A stretch of 64,000 bases of DNA, from the NCBI RefSeq assembly GCF_901933205.1, contig NC_044590.1, forward strand, positions 11,435,501 to 11,499,500, written 5' to 3'. This DNA comes from Camarhynchus parvulus. Taxonomy: Eukaryota; Chordata; Aves; Passeriformes; Thraupidae. Of this stretch, positions 22,250-34,299 are shown in pieces (position 1 is the stretch's first letter; each line of letters begins with the position of its first letter). The translations under genes and the position numbers were made by a program. The notes under the pieces were generated by a model, which saw only the letters and a program-made list of their open reading frames with translations, did not search any database and was not told the DNA's origin.

Positions 22250-22831
22250 TGTGCTGGTCTCAGCTGGGGTAGAGTTAATTCCCTTCCCAGAGGCTGGTTT
22301 GGGGCTGGGGTTTGGGTTTGCGCTGAACAAATAGATAATACAGAAATTACAAATATCTGTAAAAATAGATATTACAGATATCTGTTGGCAGGTTGATAAT
22401 TACAGATATTTTTGTTATTGCTGAGCAAGGCTTGCACAGAGCCAAGGCCTTTCCTGGGGCCATGCTGCGGAGGGGCTGGAGGTGACACAGCCAGGACAGG
22501 TGACCACAAGTGACCCCAGGGATGTTCCAGATATGTACATCATACTCTGTAAACAAACTGGGGGAAGAAGAAAGAAGAGGGAGACATTTGGAGTCACCCC
22601 TGAGTGTGCTGGAACCCTGCTCCCCTGGATGGGGATGGCTGAACAGCCATGGGAAGCAGGGAATGAGCTCCTTGCTGTCTTTGTGCATACACCTTTGCTT
22701 TCCCCATTAAACTGCCTTCAGTTACCTCAGAAACCGTCACTGTTCCCATTCTGAGTCTCTCCCCCACCCCACTGGTGGCTGAGTGAGCATCTGTGTGGGC
22801 CTTGATTGTTCTGTGGGGTTAAATCATGACA
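22250..22831 (+). mobile_element. Solo LTR, ERVL-type (family H)
   Basis: Starts TGTGCTGGTCTCAGCTGGGG with 'tagagttaattcccttccca' next. In the middle it has 'gacacagccaggacaggtga', a 'ctgtaaacaaactggggg' TATA-equivalent region and the 'cattaaactgcc' 3' part, and it ends ATCATGACA. This order is the well-known bird ERVL LTR layout. The flanks TGAAG/AGAAG fit a 5-bp TSD with one mismatch. It has few CpGs and is probably old. Confidence 0.85.
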
Positions 22832-23266
22832 AGAAGCCCTGAAACCCTGGAAGGGCTGGCAGACACCCTCTGTATGCAGCACACAAGGTAAACCCACGTT
22901 TCTGAGGCAGGAAACCTCCCTTAAGTCATTTAGCTGCTTTGCAGTGATGATCACACAGATCTGCAGTTACACACACTGCATGCAAAAAGAAATCCAATAG
23001 TGCTTGCTACAGAGAGAGGGGTGTTGGAACAGCTCAGGGTTTTTGAGTCTGTACATATATAAATAAAAGATTAACTCAAACTTTAAACAAGAGATTAAAA
23101 GGACATTCTGCGCCATTAGCATAGCGCTCACAAATCTGTAATGGGATAAAACAGATTATAATTACTTTATGTTCATAGTTTTAAATGAAAGAGGGAGTTT
23201 GATAGCACATAACAAAAGACAACGTTATGAAGTTTTGAGGCAAGAGGAAAAGAAGCAAATCCCTAC
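22832..23266. other. Unique AT-rich sequence; possible conserved block at 23040-23260
   Basis: No gene. The stretch 23040-23260 is non-repetitive and keeps several CpGs in AT-rich surroundings (GCGCCATTAGCATAGCGCTC near 23111). The A2 LTR inserted directly beside it. It is a candidate regulatory element by composition only. Confidence 0.3.
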
Positions 23267-23889
23267 TGTGCAAAATGTGTATTTTATGATTGGCTTTTCA
23301 CAAATATTAAAATGAATATTATATGTGTTGTGTTAGAAAGTTATGCTGTGTTAGTTTTCTTAAGTAGTGTGTTAAATATAGTTTTAGGTTATAACATAAT
23401 ATTAAAATAGAAACAATGCTGTGTAGGATACTTTTTTTTAAGAAAGGACTCACAGTGAGAGAGAAGCCACAGGACACCTGAATCTTTCAGAGAAAGAGAA
23501 TTTATTGCCCTCTTATCAGAAGAAACGAACTTCTTCCTGCCTCACTTAGCCATGAAGATACCATCAGGATTCAGAGGAAGAAGCTGACACTGACCAGACA
23601 GAATCCTGTATTTGAATGGAATTTATGCATCATGGATGAGATGTATGAATATGCAACAGGCTATTGCTTTTAAGGGTTAATCCTCTGTTAACGTGGGTCC
23701 TTTTTCGGGCTTGTGCTGCCCAGAAAAAGGTGCCCAGACCATCCATAACTCTTTGTTCCTATTGTCTCATATTGTCCCAATCCAAATTGTCCAAATTTTT
23801 ATTACTCTAATTATATTACTAATTTTATAACCATTTTATTACTATTAAACTTTTAAAATTCTAAAAACAAGTGATTGGCATTTTTCACA
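23267..23889 (+). mobile_element. Solo LTR, family A (copy A2), ERVL-like
   Basis: A 623-bp element, TGTGCAAAATGTG to GGCATTTTTCACA, collinear with A1. The 4-bp word CTAC lies on both sides (23263-23266, 23890-23893). The 5-bp flanks do not match perfectly, so the TSD has probably slipped or mutated. Confidence 0.85.
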
Positions 23890-23929
23890 CTACCAAACGA
23901 CCATAAGCAGACACAATATACCATTAAAC

Positions 23930-24350
23930 TCAGATCACAGAAATGCTGCAGGTGATGAGGATGAGAACGTTCACCCCAAACCTCCAGGAGCACACACAGC
24001 CCGTGGGGCACAGCCTGAAGCCCCCAGTGCCCCCCAGCTGCATGCAGGAGGCTGGCAGGAGCCATCCCAGCAGCTCTGGCAGCCCCAGGAAGGTTTCCCC
24101 TGGATCCCTGCCACTGCTGCTCCTCAACAATGCTGGCATTGAGCAGCTGGGGCTGGGAACACAGCCTGCCTGTCTGGGCAGCCTGCTGGGGAACACTGGG
24201 GCTCTCACAGCCCACCTCGGCCAGATGCAGCCCCCAGCTCCAGCCAGCAACTGCACCCACAACATCTGCACACTGCAGCCTTCCAGGGCACCTCTGCCTT
24301 TCACTTCCTGGCTTCATTGGGTTTTAAGGCAATTAGACATGTTTAATTTG
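23930..24350 (+). other. GC-rich exon-like block, no family recognised
   Basis: A sharp GC-rich island between an LTR and AT-rich DNA. On the plus strand a frame from ATG 23943 stays open for 140 codons (to 24365) with strongly G/C third positions and a plausible low-complexity, Pro/Ser/Leu/Gln-rich content, like the tail of a nuclear regulatory protein. An upstream stop at 23925 and a weak CAG at 23931-23933 are the only boundary hints. The minus strand is also open (154 codons). It could be an exon, a processed pseudogene or chance in GC-rich DNA. I recognise no gene. Confidence 0.2.
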
Positions 24351-24484
24351 GTTTTAAGTGTTTAACATTCACCTATTTGTTACCCTGAAACTTATTCTGC
24401 CTTTGCAGAGGAGATGTAACTGTAAATGGGTAAAGACAGGGATATGCACGCACACAAATTGTACAGGTTATGGATTTTTGTAGC

Positions 24485-24790
24485 CTCACAGAATCACAGA
24501 ATGTCCTGAGCTAGTCCTGACCCCCAGGATCACCCAGGGCAGCCCCAGCCCTGCCCAGACACCCCAACAGCCCCACCCTGGGCATCCCTGGCAGCTCCTG
24601 GAGCTCTGGCAGCCTCGGGGCCGTGCCCATTCCCTGGGGAGCCTGGGCAGTGCCAGCACCCTCTGGGGAAGAGCCTTTCCCTGGTATCCAGCCTGAGCCT
24701 GTCCTGGTGCAGCTCCAGCCATGCCCTGGGCCCTGTCCCTGTCACAGAGAGCAGAGATTGGTGCTGCCCCTCAGGAGGAGCTGCAGACCC
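24485..24790 (-). mobile_element. CR1 LINE 3' fragment
   Basis: The left end is CACAGAATCACAGAATGTCC (CR1 terminal repeat, reversed). Next come 'gatcacccagggcagccc', 'gagcctgggcagtgcca' and 'gagcctttccctggtatcca'. This matches a reverse-oriented CR1 tail of a GC-rich subfamily. The fragment is truncated. Confidence 0.85.
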
Positions 24791-27327
24791 TGGTGGGATC
24801 TGAGCTCATTCTCCTCTCTTCTACAGCTGAACCAGACAAGTGACTTCAGCCACTCCTCATGTAGCCCTTCCAGACCCTTCACCATTTCTCATTTTCCCCA
24901 CTCCCTGCACTGAGTGCTCCAGCAGGAAGGAAATGTCTCCTGCATGAGCCAAGAGAACCAAGAGGGTGCCAGAGCCCCAGGGCTGCTGTGGCTGAGCCCT
25001 CACCCACACTGTATGGCAGAATAAACAGAGTGACAACACATCTCAAAGCACAGGAAAAAGGTGACACCAGAAATTAAACTGCTCCTGCAGAGGTCAAGCA
25101 CATGAGAAGCCGTAAAGTTGGACTGATTTTCTTTCAGGTTTTTTTTTTTTCCCTTCAGAATAATGTGCTGCTGGTGGTGCATTTGTATTTTCGTGGCAGA
25201 GAAAAGGCTGCAGCACTGCCTGTACCAGGCAGTGAGCAAACAGTGCTGAACCTGCCCTGAAGATCCTACAACATCAAAAATCTCTGCTTTATTGAAGAGA
25301 AAACAAATGCACACTTCACATTTCTCTTTTAGCAACCTTAGGGTTCAGGATGCCAAGTGTAATAACATCAGTTGACACTTCCACAAGAACACATGGTGAA
25401 GAGAGAAGAGATTTCAAGGGGGGAAAAAAAAGCACCTCAAAACCCTGAACCAAATATTGTGACTTCTCCCACGCTCCAGCAATGCTTGTGACATTTCCCA
25501 ATGTGAAACCAAGCTGACATCTTCAGCCCACCCAGAACAGCCCCGACTCTTCCTTCCCCGCAGAGGAAGGAAAATGGGGTTTTTCTTCTTCTTTTCTTCC
25601 TTTCTCAGCACATATGTTCAAGATAAACATCTGAGGCTGTGAAGAAGCACCAACTTTTCAGTGTTAGTGTCTGCACAGCTCATCATCTGGAGTTATGGGA
25701 TGGGGTTTGTTAAAGATGACATTGCAAGGAGCCAACAAAGTGCCACCTGATCTCCTCTCAGCAGTCACAGGGAGAGATTTACTCTCTCTGGGCAGCCCAT
25801 GGCAACAAAGTTCATTTTTATTCCAGAAAGAAGATGTAGGATTTATATTCCAGGAGAGCTGTACACATCTGTGCTAATTGTGCAATAGCACAATATTTTC
25901 TTGAGCAGTTCAGGAAACTCTCTGATAAAGGGTAGGGAAAATAGGGGATTTTCTGGTACATTGGCAGCAACAAAAATACAGCAAATGGGCATTTAGTACT
26001 GATATTGTGGCTGCGTCTGAGTTGGATGAAGGCTGCTGAACATGAATTTAGGGGAAGGCAATACCCAGCTGGTTTAGAGGCACACAGGAAATTCTGCAAG
26101 GGCACCTATGGATGCCAATGCAGCCAAGCCAGGCTGGTACCAAACCTCCTGCTTGCTGCCATCAGAAACACAGCTCACTGCTGCTGGGGTGCTGGAATGG
26201 CCCTGTAAACTGGCTGTGACAGCTGGAAAATCCTACGGAGACATTTAGTGGGTTTATTAAGGTGCAATACGGTTTTATTTTCATTCCTTTGCAAACATGC
26301 CAGGCAGGAATTTGCTATTGTTACAACCAAACTTTCAGCTTTTACACTTATTCTGGAGAGGAACTGTTCATGCTGAGGACTGTGACATATTGACAAAGCC
26401 TAAATTCAGAGAGAGCCTTGGGCCCACCCTGCTGGAGTCAGGGCCATGCAAGAGCCACAGTGAAATGGAAAAAAGCTGAATTTTTTCCAACAGAATCTAC
26501 CTCTGAGTTGTACTGTATGGATGGATATCACAGCTTTGTCTGTGCAGGGGCTGCTCATCAGAAAACATTCCTTCCATCAACACAAAAAGCTGAAATCAGG
26601 AGTGCTAAAAGTTCTCCTCCCAGAGCCAGGAAAAAACCTTACACTGGAGATCGTTAACAGGCAGCAATGAGACACTCAGGAATTGGATATCATCTGTTAT
26701 TTCTCACAAACATGACATTTAAAGTCAATTAAAACAAGCTCCTACCAACTCCCTGCACCCCCTGCTGTCGTTCCAAACATCCCTAAGGTCCCCCAGCAGA
26801 ACCTGTTAAAAAAAATAAACCCCCCAACCTGAGCATTTGACACACAGACCACAGGCATAAAAAGTAACACTCTGAAAGAACAATCAATATAATTCCCCAT
26901 TAGTTGTCTTCACAGATTTGTCATTTGGGCTTTTCCTTAGCAGCCTTGAGGGGAAAATGAGAGATGTGTGTGACTGCACAGGAACTACAAAAAGTCTCTT
27001 AAAGGCATTTAGAGCTGCTACTGCAATCATTTCCTTTCAACAGATGAATGAGCTGAGGACATTAGGCATGAAGAAAACTAATTTTCAATAGAATACCACC
27101 TATACATTATGTTCCAGCTGGGTGGGTAACTTCTGGAGCTGCAGGGGCTGCCCAGAAGTCTCCAAGAGAAGTTTCCACAGCAGAGCTGGTGGCACCTCAC
27201 CCTGCCAAGGGATGTGCTCCATCTCCAACAGGGGCCAGGTCTGACCCCCTGAGGGCTCTGAGCTGTGCTTCAGCCCCAGAGAGATCCCACAGGATCCCTT
27301 CCTCAACATGAGTCTCTGCCCTGCTGC
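24791..27327. other. Unique sequence, no feature recognised
   Basis: Long noncoding-looking stretch with a short T run near 25139-25150. No sustained open frame, RNA gene or family repeat is visible. The GC-rich part at 27110-27310 has no recognisable identity. Confidence 0.5.
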
Positions 27328-27747
27328 TGATTCCTTAGCATTTAGCTTTTCTGTTTTTCAAATCTTGCAATTCCTTAGTGCACAACTCTAAACTCCATAT
27401 ACAGTGTTAGATCACTGTCTTCACATTTTGGGCAGACACAATTCCTCTCCTGACAATCAAGGACACCTCACTGCTTCAGGCCCTGAGAGATGGAAACAAG
27501 AGTGAATTGGGGGGCCAAACAAAGTAAATTACTTCATTACCTACAGCTGTAATTGGAGGATTAACCCCAATATGTAAATAGACCAAACCTGTATGAAAAA
27601 CTCGTGACCATGGTGCATTTTGGGTGTAGCCCCTCAGCGGCTTTTGGCTGCCCAAGGTGTACCTATTGAAGGCCTTTAATAAATATCCACTTTTTATCCT
27701 CTTAATTCTGTCCAGCCTCTGCTTTAAGCAGCCACTCTAAGGCATCA
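27328..27747 (+). mobile_element. Solo LTR, family B (copy B4), ERV1-like
   Basis: A 420-bp LTR from TGATTCCTTAGC to CTAAGGCATCA. The 4-bp flanks are CTGC and GTGC, 3 of 4 matching. It carries TAATAAATATCC near 27680 and the 'aattctgtccagcctctg' 3' part shared with B1 and B2. Confidence 0.85.
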
Positions 27748-29332
27748 GTGCATACAGGGATGGCCCTGCAAACCCCAGCCACACAGGGGCTCCCACCACC
27801 AATTCCCCCTCTGCTCTTGGCCAAGAGATGCTCCTACAGAACATCTCAGGCATGGCCCTAAATAAAAACCCTAATTCCAAGCCTTTAGAATTAGAGTTTT
27901 TATTTAAACCCTAATTCAGGGTTTAAATACAAAATCAGAGCAGAGTCAGAGCCTGGTTTAGTGACTCAAACCACAGAGCTCAAAGCTGCCAGAGCCCAGG
28001 GTGCTGCTGAAGCACAGCCCCAGTGCCCAAAGCTGCATCCACCCCAGAGAGCCCAGGGAGCCATTTGGGGTCTGTCCAGCAGCTCAATTTGACAGGAAAA
28101 TGCTCCCACACAGTTTGTCCCTCACACACCTCCCAGACCACCTCATACCTGGGATTGTTTTGGCCCAGGGGAGAAATATCCCAGATCACTTTGACCCTGC
28201 ATGGCAGGGAATACTGAATGCATCCTCTTCACTACACAGCCAGAGACATTTCTGACAGTACCCATTCATTCTGGGTTTTTTTCTCCTTCCTAACTCTTCC
28301 TTGACAAATGATAAAAGCCTCTAAAACTACCTCTGCTAAGCACTATATACACATAAAATCTGTGCTGTTGGGCTTCTCCCGTGGCTCTGAGCTCCCAGGT
28401 CCTCATTACAGAGTCAGGCAAGGGCTTTCAAGAGCTGTAATTGCTGCCTAACTGAACAAAACCCACCCTGAGCACGGAGGCAGAGCCTGCTGCAGGAAAT
28501 GGTCAAAAAAGAACTGGGTGGGAAAAAATAAAAAAGAGCAGATTAACTTAAGTGATGGCAGTTACCTGGAATTACTCGGTGCTCGGAATACTTATAATAT
28601 AATCTAGAACAGGGAATTTCTTTAGCTTGTGCAGAATTTCTTTCAATGGCACACGGGTTTTCATCCCATTCCACCAGTTCCCATAGAGCTGGGACAGCTC
28701 GCACCAGCAACACTTTGGGGTCAAAGGCTGATGATCATACCCAGGTTCAGGGTTAAAAATTGGGTTATAAACCCTGTTTATTCAGGGTTACAAACCTGAA
28801 TTAGCAGGTGAATTAATAAACGTGAAATATTTTGAAAGATAGATCAAATATGTATGATATGGTATCAAATATGCTTTAAATTCGAATTAAGCTAACAATA
28901 TAGATCTGCATTAGCTTCATCCCAAGCAGGTACTATGTCTCCATAATAAAAAGGAGATGCACCCCTATGAAGCTGAATAAACCCCCCAAGAAGCCAATCC
29001 CTATTATCTTTCCTCTTTAGGCTTTGTTTTGAACAGCAAATTTCCTTTAACATCCTTCAAGACGAAGCATCATCACTCTGAGCAGGGGAAGAACAAAGCA
29101 GCTCCTTTTATCTACATCTCCATTTCTGAGTAAATATTGCATCACTGCTCTCCCTAGGAAACACCTTTCATCTTTTTAGGGATGGGGAAGGGCTGATGTG
29201 GTCATGAGAGGAGCAGAGCTGCAAGGACATCCTCCCTGCCCGAGATAAAAGCCTGGGCAGGGACCCCCCTGTCACCCCTTGCCCACCACCCTGTCCCTGC
29301 TCACAGAGCTGCTGAGGGCAGCAAGAAGGCCT
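27748..29332. other. Unique sequence, no feature recognised
   Basis: Mostly noncoding and mixed in composition. A short direct repeat of 'aaccctaattc' words occurs at 27870-27925. No gene is recognised. Confidence 0.5.
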
Positions 29333-30409
29333 TGATGCTTTAAGATTTGAGCTTTTCTATTTTCCATGTATTTGTAACCCTGCAGTTCTTTAGTGCATAA
29401 CTCCAAACCCCACACACAGTGTGAGCTGCTGCTTTCCCAGTTTGGGCAGACACAGCAATTCCTCTCCAGGCCTGGCAATCAAGGACACCTCCCTGCCTCA
29501 GGGCCCAGAGATGGAAACAAAAGTGAGTTGGGGGAGAAAACGTGGGGTCAATAACTTCATTACCTGAAGCTGTAATTGGAAGATTAACCCCCAATACACA
29601 AATGGACCAAAATTATAAAAGTGTGAAAACCAGTGACCTGTGATCCATTTTTTGGGTGTAGCCCCTGGGAAGCTCCATCAATGGACCTGAAGGCCCTTTA
29701 ATAAATATAACTGCTTTTTAGTCCCTTAATGTGAAAAGTGAATATTATATGGCTCTACACAGATATTTACTATATGTATTGTGCTGTATTGATTAGTAGT
29801 GCTGTATTAACATTTTAATAGTATGGTAAATGTAGTTTTGCAGTTAAAATGTAGCTTTTGTAATTAAAATGGAAACTATGTATGTGGGATTTTTTTTAAA
29901 GAGAAGAATGAGGTACTTGCACTGAGATAGCAGCCACAGGACACCTGAATCTTTCAGAGAAAGAGAATTCATTGCTCTCTTATCAGAAGAAAAGAACTTC
30001 TTCCTGCCTTGCTCAGCCCTGAAGATGGTGTCAGGATTCAGAGGAAGAAGCTGACACTGACCAGACAGAATCCTGTGTTTGAATGGAATTTATGCATCAT
30101 GGATGAGGTGTATGAATATGCAACGGGCTGTTGTTTTTAAGGGTTAATCCTCTGTTAATGTGGGTCCTTTTTTGGACTTATTTTGCCCAGAAAGAGGTAC
30201 CCAGACTGTCCTTAACTCTTTGTTTTTATTGTCTCATATTGTCCTAATCCTAATTGTCCAAATTTTTATTACTCTTATTACTATTTTTATAACCATTTTA
30301 TTACTATGTTAATTTTATTACTATTTTAAAATTCTATAAACAAGCGATTGGCATTTTTCACACTCAACTTTGTCTGACCTCTGCGTTTAGGCAGCCCCAA
30401 AAGGCATCA
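29333..30409 (+). mobile_element. LTR family B (copy B2), interrupted by LTR A3
   Basis: The left arm (29333-29729) starts TGATGCTTTAAGATTTGAGC, has an ATTATAAAAG box near 29613 and a TAATAAATA signal near 29700. The right arm (30363-30409) continues the B 3' end as 'ctctgcgtttaggcagcccc' and AAGGCATCA. Joined, they equal an intact B LTR such as B4. The outer 4-bp flanks no longer match well. Confidence 0.85.
29730..30362 (+). mobile_element. LTR family A (copy A3) nested in B2, ERVL-like
   Basis: A 633-bp A LTR starting TGTGAAAAGTG and ending GCATTTTTCACA, inserted into B2 just after TTAA. The flanks CTTAA (29725-29729) and CTCAA (30363-30367) fit a 5-bp TSD with one change. The 5' part lacks about 25 bp present in A1 and A2. 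Confidence 0.88.
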
Positions 30410-31995
30410 AGCTCAATAGTAAAGTTTCTTTTTTCCCTTTCCCCCTGAGACAAGACCAAAGCAGAGTGCAGAAAATCCCAGTGTGTGTGTGTGGCTGGGT
30501 GCCATCTGCTCCCCTTTCCAGAGGAAGAGCCATGATATTTATATCCCCAGAGTAGCCACATTAGCTGTGCATAAAGACTCTGCTCCTCCTGCACTGCTCT
30601 GCACAGGAATATAATGGCTGCAGAACAGATGGGGAAAACAATGCAAGGATATTATTAGGACAAACCCACATTATAAGGAATGGTTCTGTTCCTTATATAA
30701 TTACACCAAAGCAGGGAGGGGTTTCTAAAGTGCTGCAGGCTCTGGAATTTTAAAATTTCCATAGAATCAGTCTTAAGGTTCCTTTGTTGTAGAACAACGT
30801 TTACCCTTAAAATGTCCCACCTGTATTCTGAATTTTTTCAAAAGGGAAATAGAGGAAAACAGCAGTGTTTTTTGTGGGCTTTTTCAAGAGTTAATCCATC
30901 ACGAAGCAAAAAGGTCATGGAAAATAAAATGAGCCTGTTCTGATGGTGGTCTGCTCTTGCATCAGTCCATGACTAATTCCACAGCACCCACCTGCCTCTG
31001 TTTTCATGTCAAATGCTTAGTCTGGTACTTCTGCCCCCTCCCTCCCACTCTGAGCCTCTTCTGATACTCCATCCCAGAAAGAAAACATCTTGGTTCTGCA
31101 ATTCCCTCCTTAATTCTGCTACTCCATGATGACAGAAAGGTACATCCTAGATGCTGTGAATCTTGGCAGCTGCATAAAGGGCATAACTCTGCACCAGTGA
31201 CAGCTCAGATGACGAGATAGTTGCAAAGCCTAGGGAATGGCTTTGCTCTCTCCCAATCACTTCCCATTCTATAAGAGAAAAAAAATTATATCTATTGCCC
31301 AGTCTCAGACTGGGAAAAGTTACAGCCCATCTTTACTGGTCATCAGCAGCTTTCAAATAATTCATGCAGAAAATTACTTGAAACACATCCCACCATAGAA
31401 ATGCATCTGTTTCTGCTTTAAAATAAAGTTCAATTCCCATTTTTGAAAAAGCTTTTATCTTCAGGAAATATGGAGGCTTCGAAGCTCAGTCATTTGCAGC
31501 TCATTTGAACATTAATGGAAAGAAGTGTTCCTCCACTTCAAACTATTTCCTCAGTCAATTAGACAAATCCTCTAAGTGGAGTTGGTGAAGCAGTTCATGT
31601 CCAGGAACTTAATTAGTGCTGAATTCCCAGACTTGCATCCAGCTCACCTACTCCAACAGCTCCTGGGAGTGTGCAGGAGGGGCCCTGGGGACAGCTGGGG
31701 ACACCAGGGGTCAGGACAGCCAGCACAGCAGATGGGACAGAGCAGGAGAGCTGGAAGAGGATCCAGGATCCATCAGAAGGGAAAAGCAAATCCAAAACTG
31801 ATGATTCAGCAAAGATCCTGCCTTCTGATGATCATTGAGAAAACTCCCCCAGCAAATTTTCAGCCTAACAGCTCTGCCCTGTACCCTTGCTGAATTTCCC
31901 ATTGGCATCTGCAAACTATTCCTGCTCAGCTCCCCTGCACCTTCAATGACACTGTCACCTGCACATTTGTTTGTCCAGGTTAGCTGCTCTGTCCC
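30410..31995. other. Unique sequence with possible conserved AT-rich part
   Basis: No gene recognised. The part near 31380-31610 is non-repetitive and AT-rich. The GC-rich bit at 31650-31770 is unexplained. The last five bases, GTCCC, are the target-site copy of LTR G. Confidence 0.45.
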
Positions 31996-32931
31996 TGTGA
32001 GAGTCTGTCCGAATTTTCCCTCATCTGCCTCAGGATCGTCATTTGGGGAACACTGAAGAGAAGACCCCCCCCCGTCTAGAATCTCTGGCTTTGTAGGAGA
32101 AAGTTATACACGCCAAAGGCCCCAAGACCTGAGAGCACAGTGCTAAGTTACTGTTTTCACAGGTGTTGTGTGCTGTATGCTACACTGAGTCCAATGAGAA
32201 GGAGAAGGGAGCACCGTGCCCTTTTTGCAACAACAGCCTTGGGAGCTGTCCCACCTCTCAGCCTGGCTGGAGTTCTCCTGAGTTTTGGGTGGTCTCCCAC
32301 AGAAGACCCTCACCTGTTTTACAACCACCGTGACAGACAGACTGAGATGTAAGAAGCCTCTCCATCAAGGACTGAGACATGAAACCCCCATGTGAAAAGG
32401 CCCCTCTGCTCCTTCCAAGGACTGGGACTGAAACCCCCAGCCCGGGGCAGGTGTGTGGGGGAGGCAAGCTGACCAAAGCGAGATGTTTGCCTGCAGGTTG
32501 TGACCACTGGACTGAGAAAACAATGGCTCTCGCTTACTGCTGAGAGCATGGACTGCCTGTTACATCTATTCCTTATCGTATCTGTTTTCCCTCCTCACAA
32601 GTTTCAATAGAATTATTATAATACAAACCTCTGAGTTAGCGAGAGACTTCGAGATCTCCCCGATGCAACAGGCGGATCCTCGACTGGACTGGCCCAAAGG
32701 ACTTCATCTCTACGTTTGGTAGCTGTATCCTCCTCTCTCTCTCTCTCTCTCTCTTTTCTCTCTCTTTTTCTCTCCCTTAATCCCTCTATCGCATTTTGCT
32801 GTGGTCATTCAATAAAGGTGCATTTCTTTTGATTATCACTGCAAACCCCCTTGTACCATGTCGGTTTTTTGCACTCTGAGATCAAATCCACGAACCATCA
32901 CGAACCCCGTTCATAAGGATGGATCGTGACA
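31996..32931 (+). mobile_element. Solo LTR, family G, ERVL-like, CpG-retaining
   Basis: A 936-bp LTR starting TGTGAGAGTC and ending GGATCGTGACA, with a perfect 5-bp TSD GTCCC at 31991-31995 and 32932-32936. AATAAA is at about 32811, followed by an R-U5-like tail. A CT tract lies at 32730-32777. It keeps roughly twenty CpGs, many more than its surroundings, which suggests a fairly recent insertion. Short open frames inside are incidental. No internal region is attached. Confidence 0.85.
32730..32777 (+). repeat. CT dinucleotide tract inside LTR G
   Basis: A nearly pure (CT)n run followed by T-interrupted CT units. It belongs to the LTR body and is probably length-variable. Confidence 0.85.
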
Positions 32932-34299
32932 GTCCCTGACTGTGGCACTCCTAATTAGGATTGCTGGCACCTCCCAGCAGCACCAGGAGCAGCCCAGAGC
33001 TGGCTGGGGAGCCCAGGAGCAGTGGGAACAAGTGTGGAAGCAGAGCAGCTCTACACTGACAGAGCAAGAACTGCGTTTCACACCCTGTGAAACTGCACTT
33101 CCAGTGTGGAAAGCACTGAGAAATTCCTAAAAATAATTAGGGTCTCTTGGGAAGGAAGAAGTTTGAGCAATATTTATAGCGAAACTCAGCAGGGAGGGGA
33201 AAAAAAAAAGAGCAGTCCTTACTGCACAGTATTACAGCAGAAACTAAGTGAGCTCCTTAATAAAAGGTTCATCTAAAGCAAATTGGTCTCATCCTATGAG
33301 GGCTCATCCCTTGTTTCCATTTTCTCCTAATCTCCAAGTGAGTACAAGTCTTGAGAGCAATTGATAATTACCATCTTAAGAGAAAATAGTTCTCTGAGTT
33401 TCTCTGAAAAGGCAGACTGCAGGTCAAACACAGCTAAAAAAAGAATATTACTTTTGAAGCCTCCTTTTACATGCTCATATTTATCATTTATGGAGAAAGT
33501 GGCTCCACTGCTTTTTGTGGTCACACACCTGACAAGGCCTGTGGCAGATGGAGAGGAACCACTTGAGCAGGTTTCTTCTACATCCTCACACAGGATTTAA
33601 CTCTCACATGGATAAAATTCAAAGATATTAACATCCAAACCCTGGTCCTCAGAGTCACCTGGGATTCCAACAGGATGCTACGTCTACATTAATTATGTAG
33701 GCCCATTTCTGCAACTTCTGGGCACATCAAGTCCTTTTATTAATTGGCTTGGATCCCTGGACAAGAGAGAAGTTGTGTTCTCTCAGGGCATCTGCAAATA
33801 AATCACAAAACCCATGGCTCAGATTTGTCAGGATAAGCAGGTGCCTGAACACAGCACATTTCCAACAGATCCAAGAGGACTCTGTTATCCAAGGCGGGGT
33901 AATAAGTTGGTAAAAAAGAGCACAAGAAGCCCAGTGCAGCCTCACATGATGAAACAATCATTTCACAGGCAGAGCTGGCATAAACACAGCCCAGGGAAGA
34001 GCTCAGAGGAAAAAAGGCATGGCAGAACTGCTTGATCTTGCATCCCAGTAAGGTTTTTCCCTTCCTAGGAAAGTCCAGGTGATCTGCAGACTCTGCACAG
34101 GCTGCTGCACCAGCTTAGTTAGAGGAGACATAAAATTCAAATCAACATTTGGCTTTGTCTGTCTCCTCAGCCCTGAGTTTAGCAAACTGCAAGGTCCAGG
34201 GCAGCTGCCTGTGCTCACATGGCCTGGGAACACCTCACACCTCTCACACCATGGAATTAAAAGGGGAGGTGTTGGAATTCAGGACATCCCTCTGGCTGT
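32932..34299. other. Unique sequence, no feature recognised
   Basis: Noncoding DNA between LTR G and the F1 region. No known repeat or plausible gene. Confidence 0.45.

Noticed and set aside
20105..23889. A1 and A2 as the two LTRs of one provirus
   Set aside because: Their flanks differ, A1 is much longer, and the DNA between holds an unrelated H LTR and unique sequence with no retroviral genes.
32140..32549. Short open frames near 32.1-32.5 kb as genes
   Set aside because: All lie inside solo LTR G and are overlapping frames on both strands.
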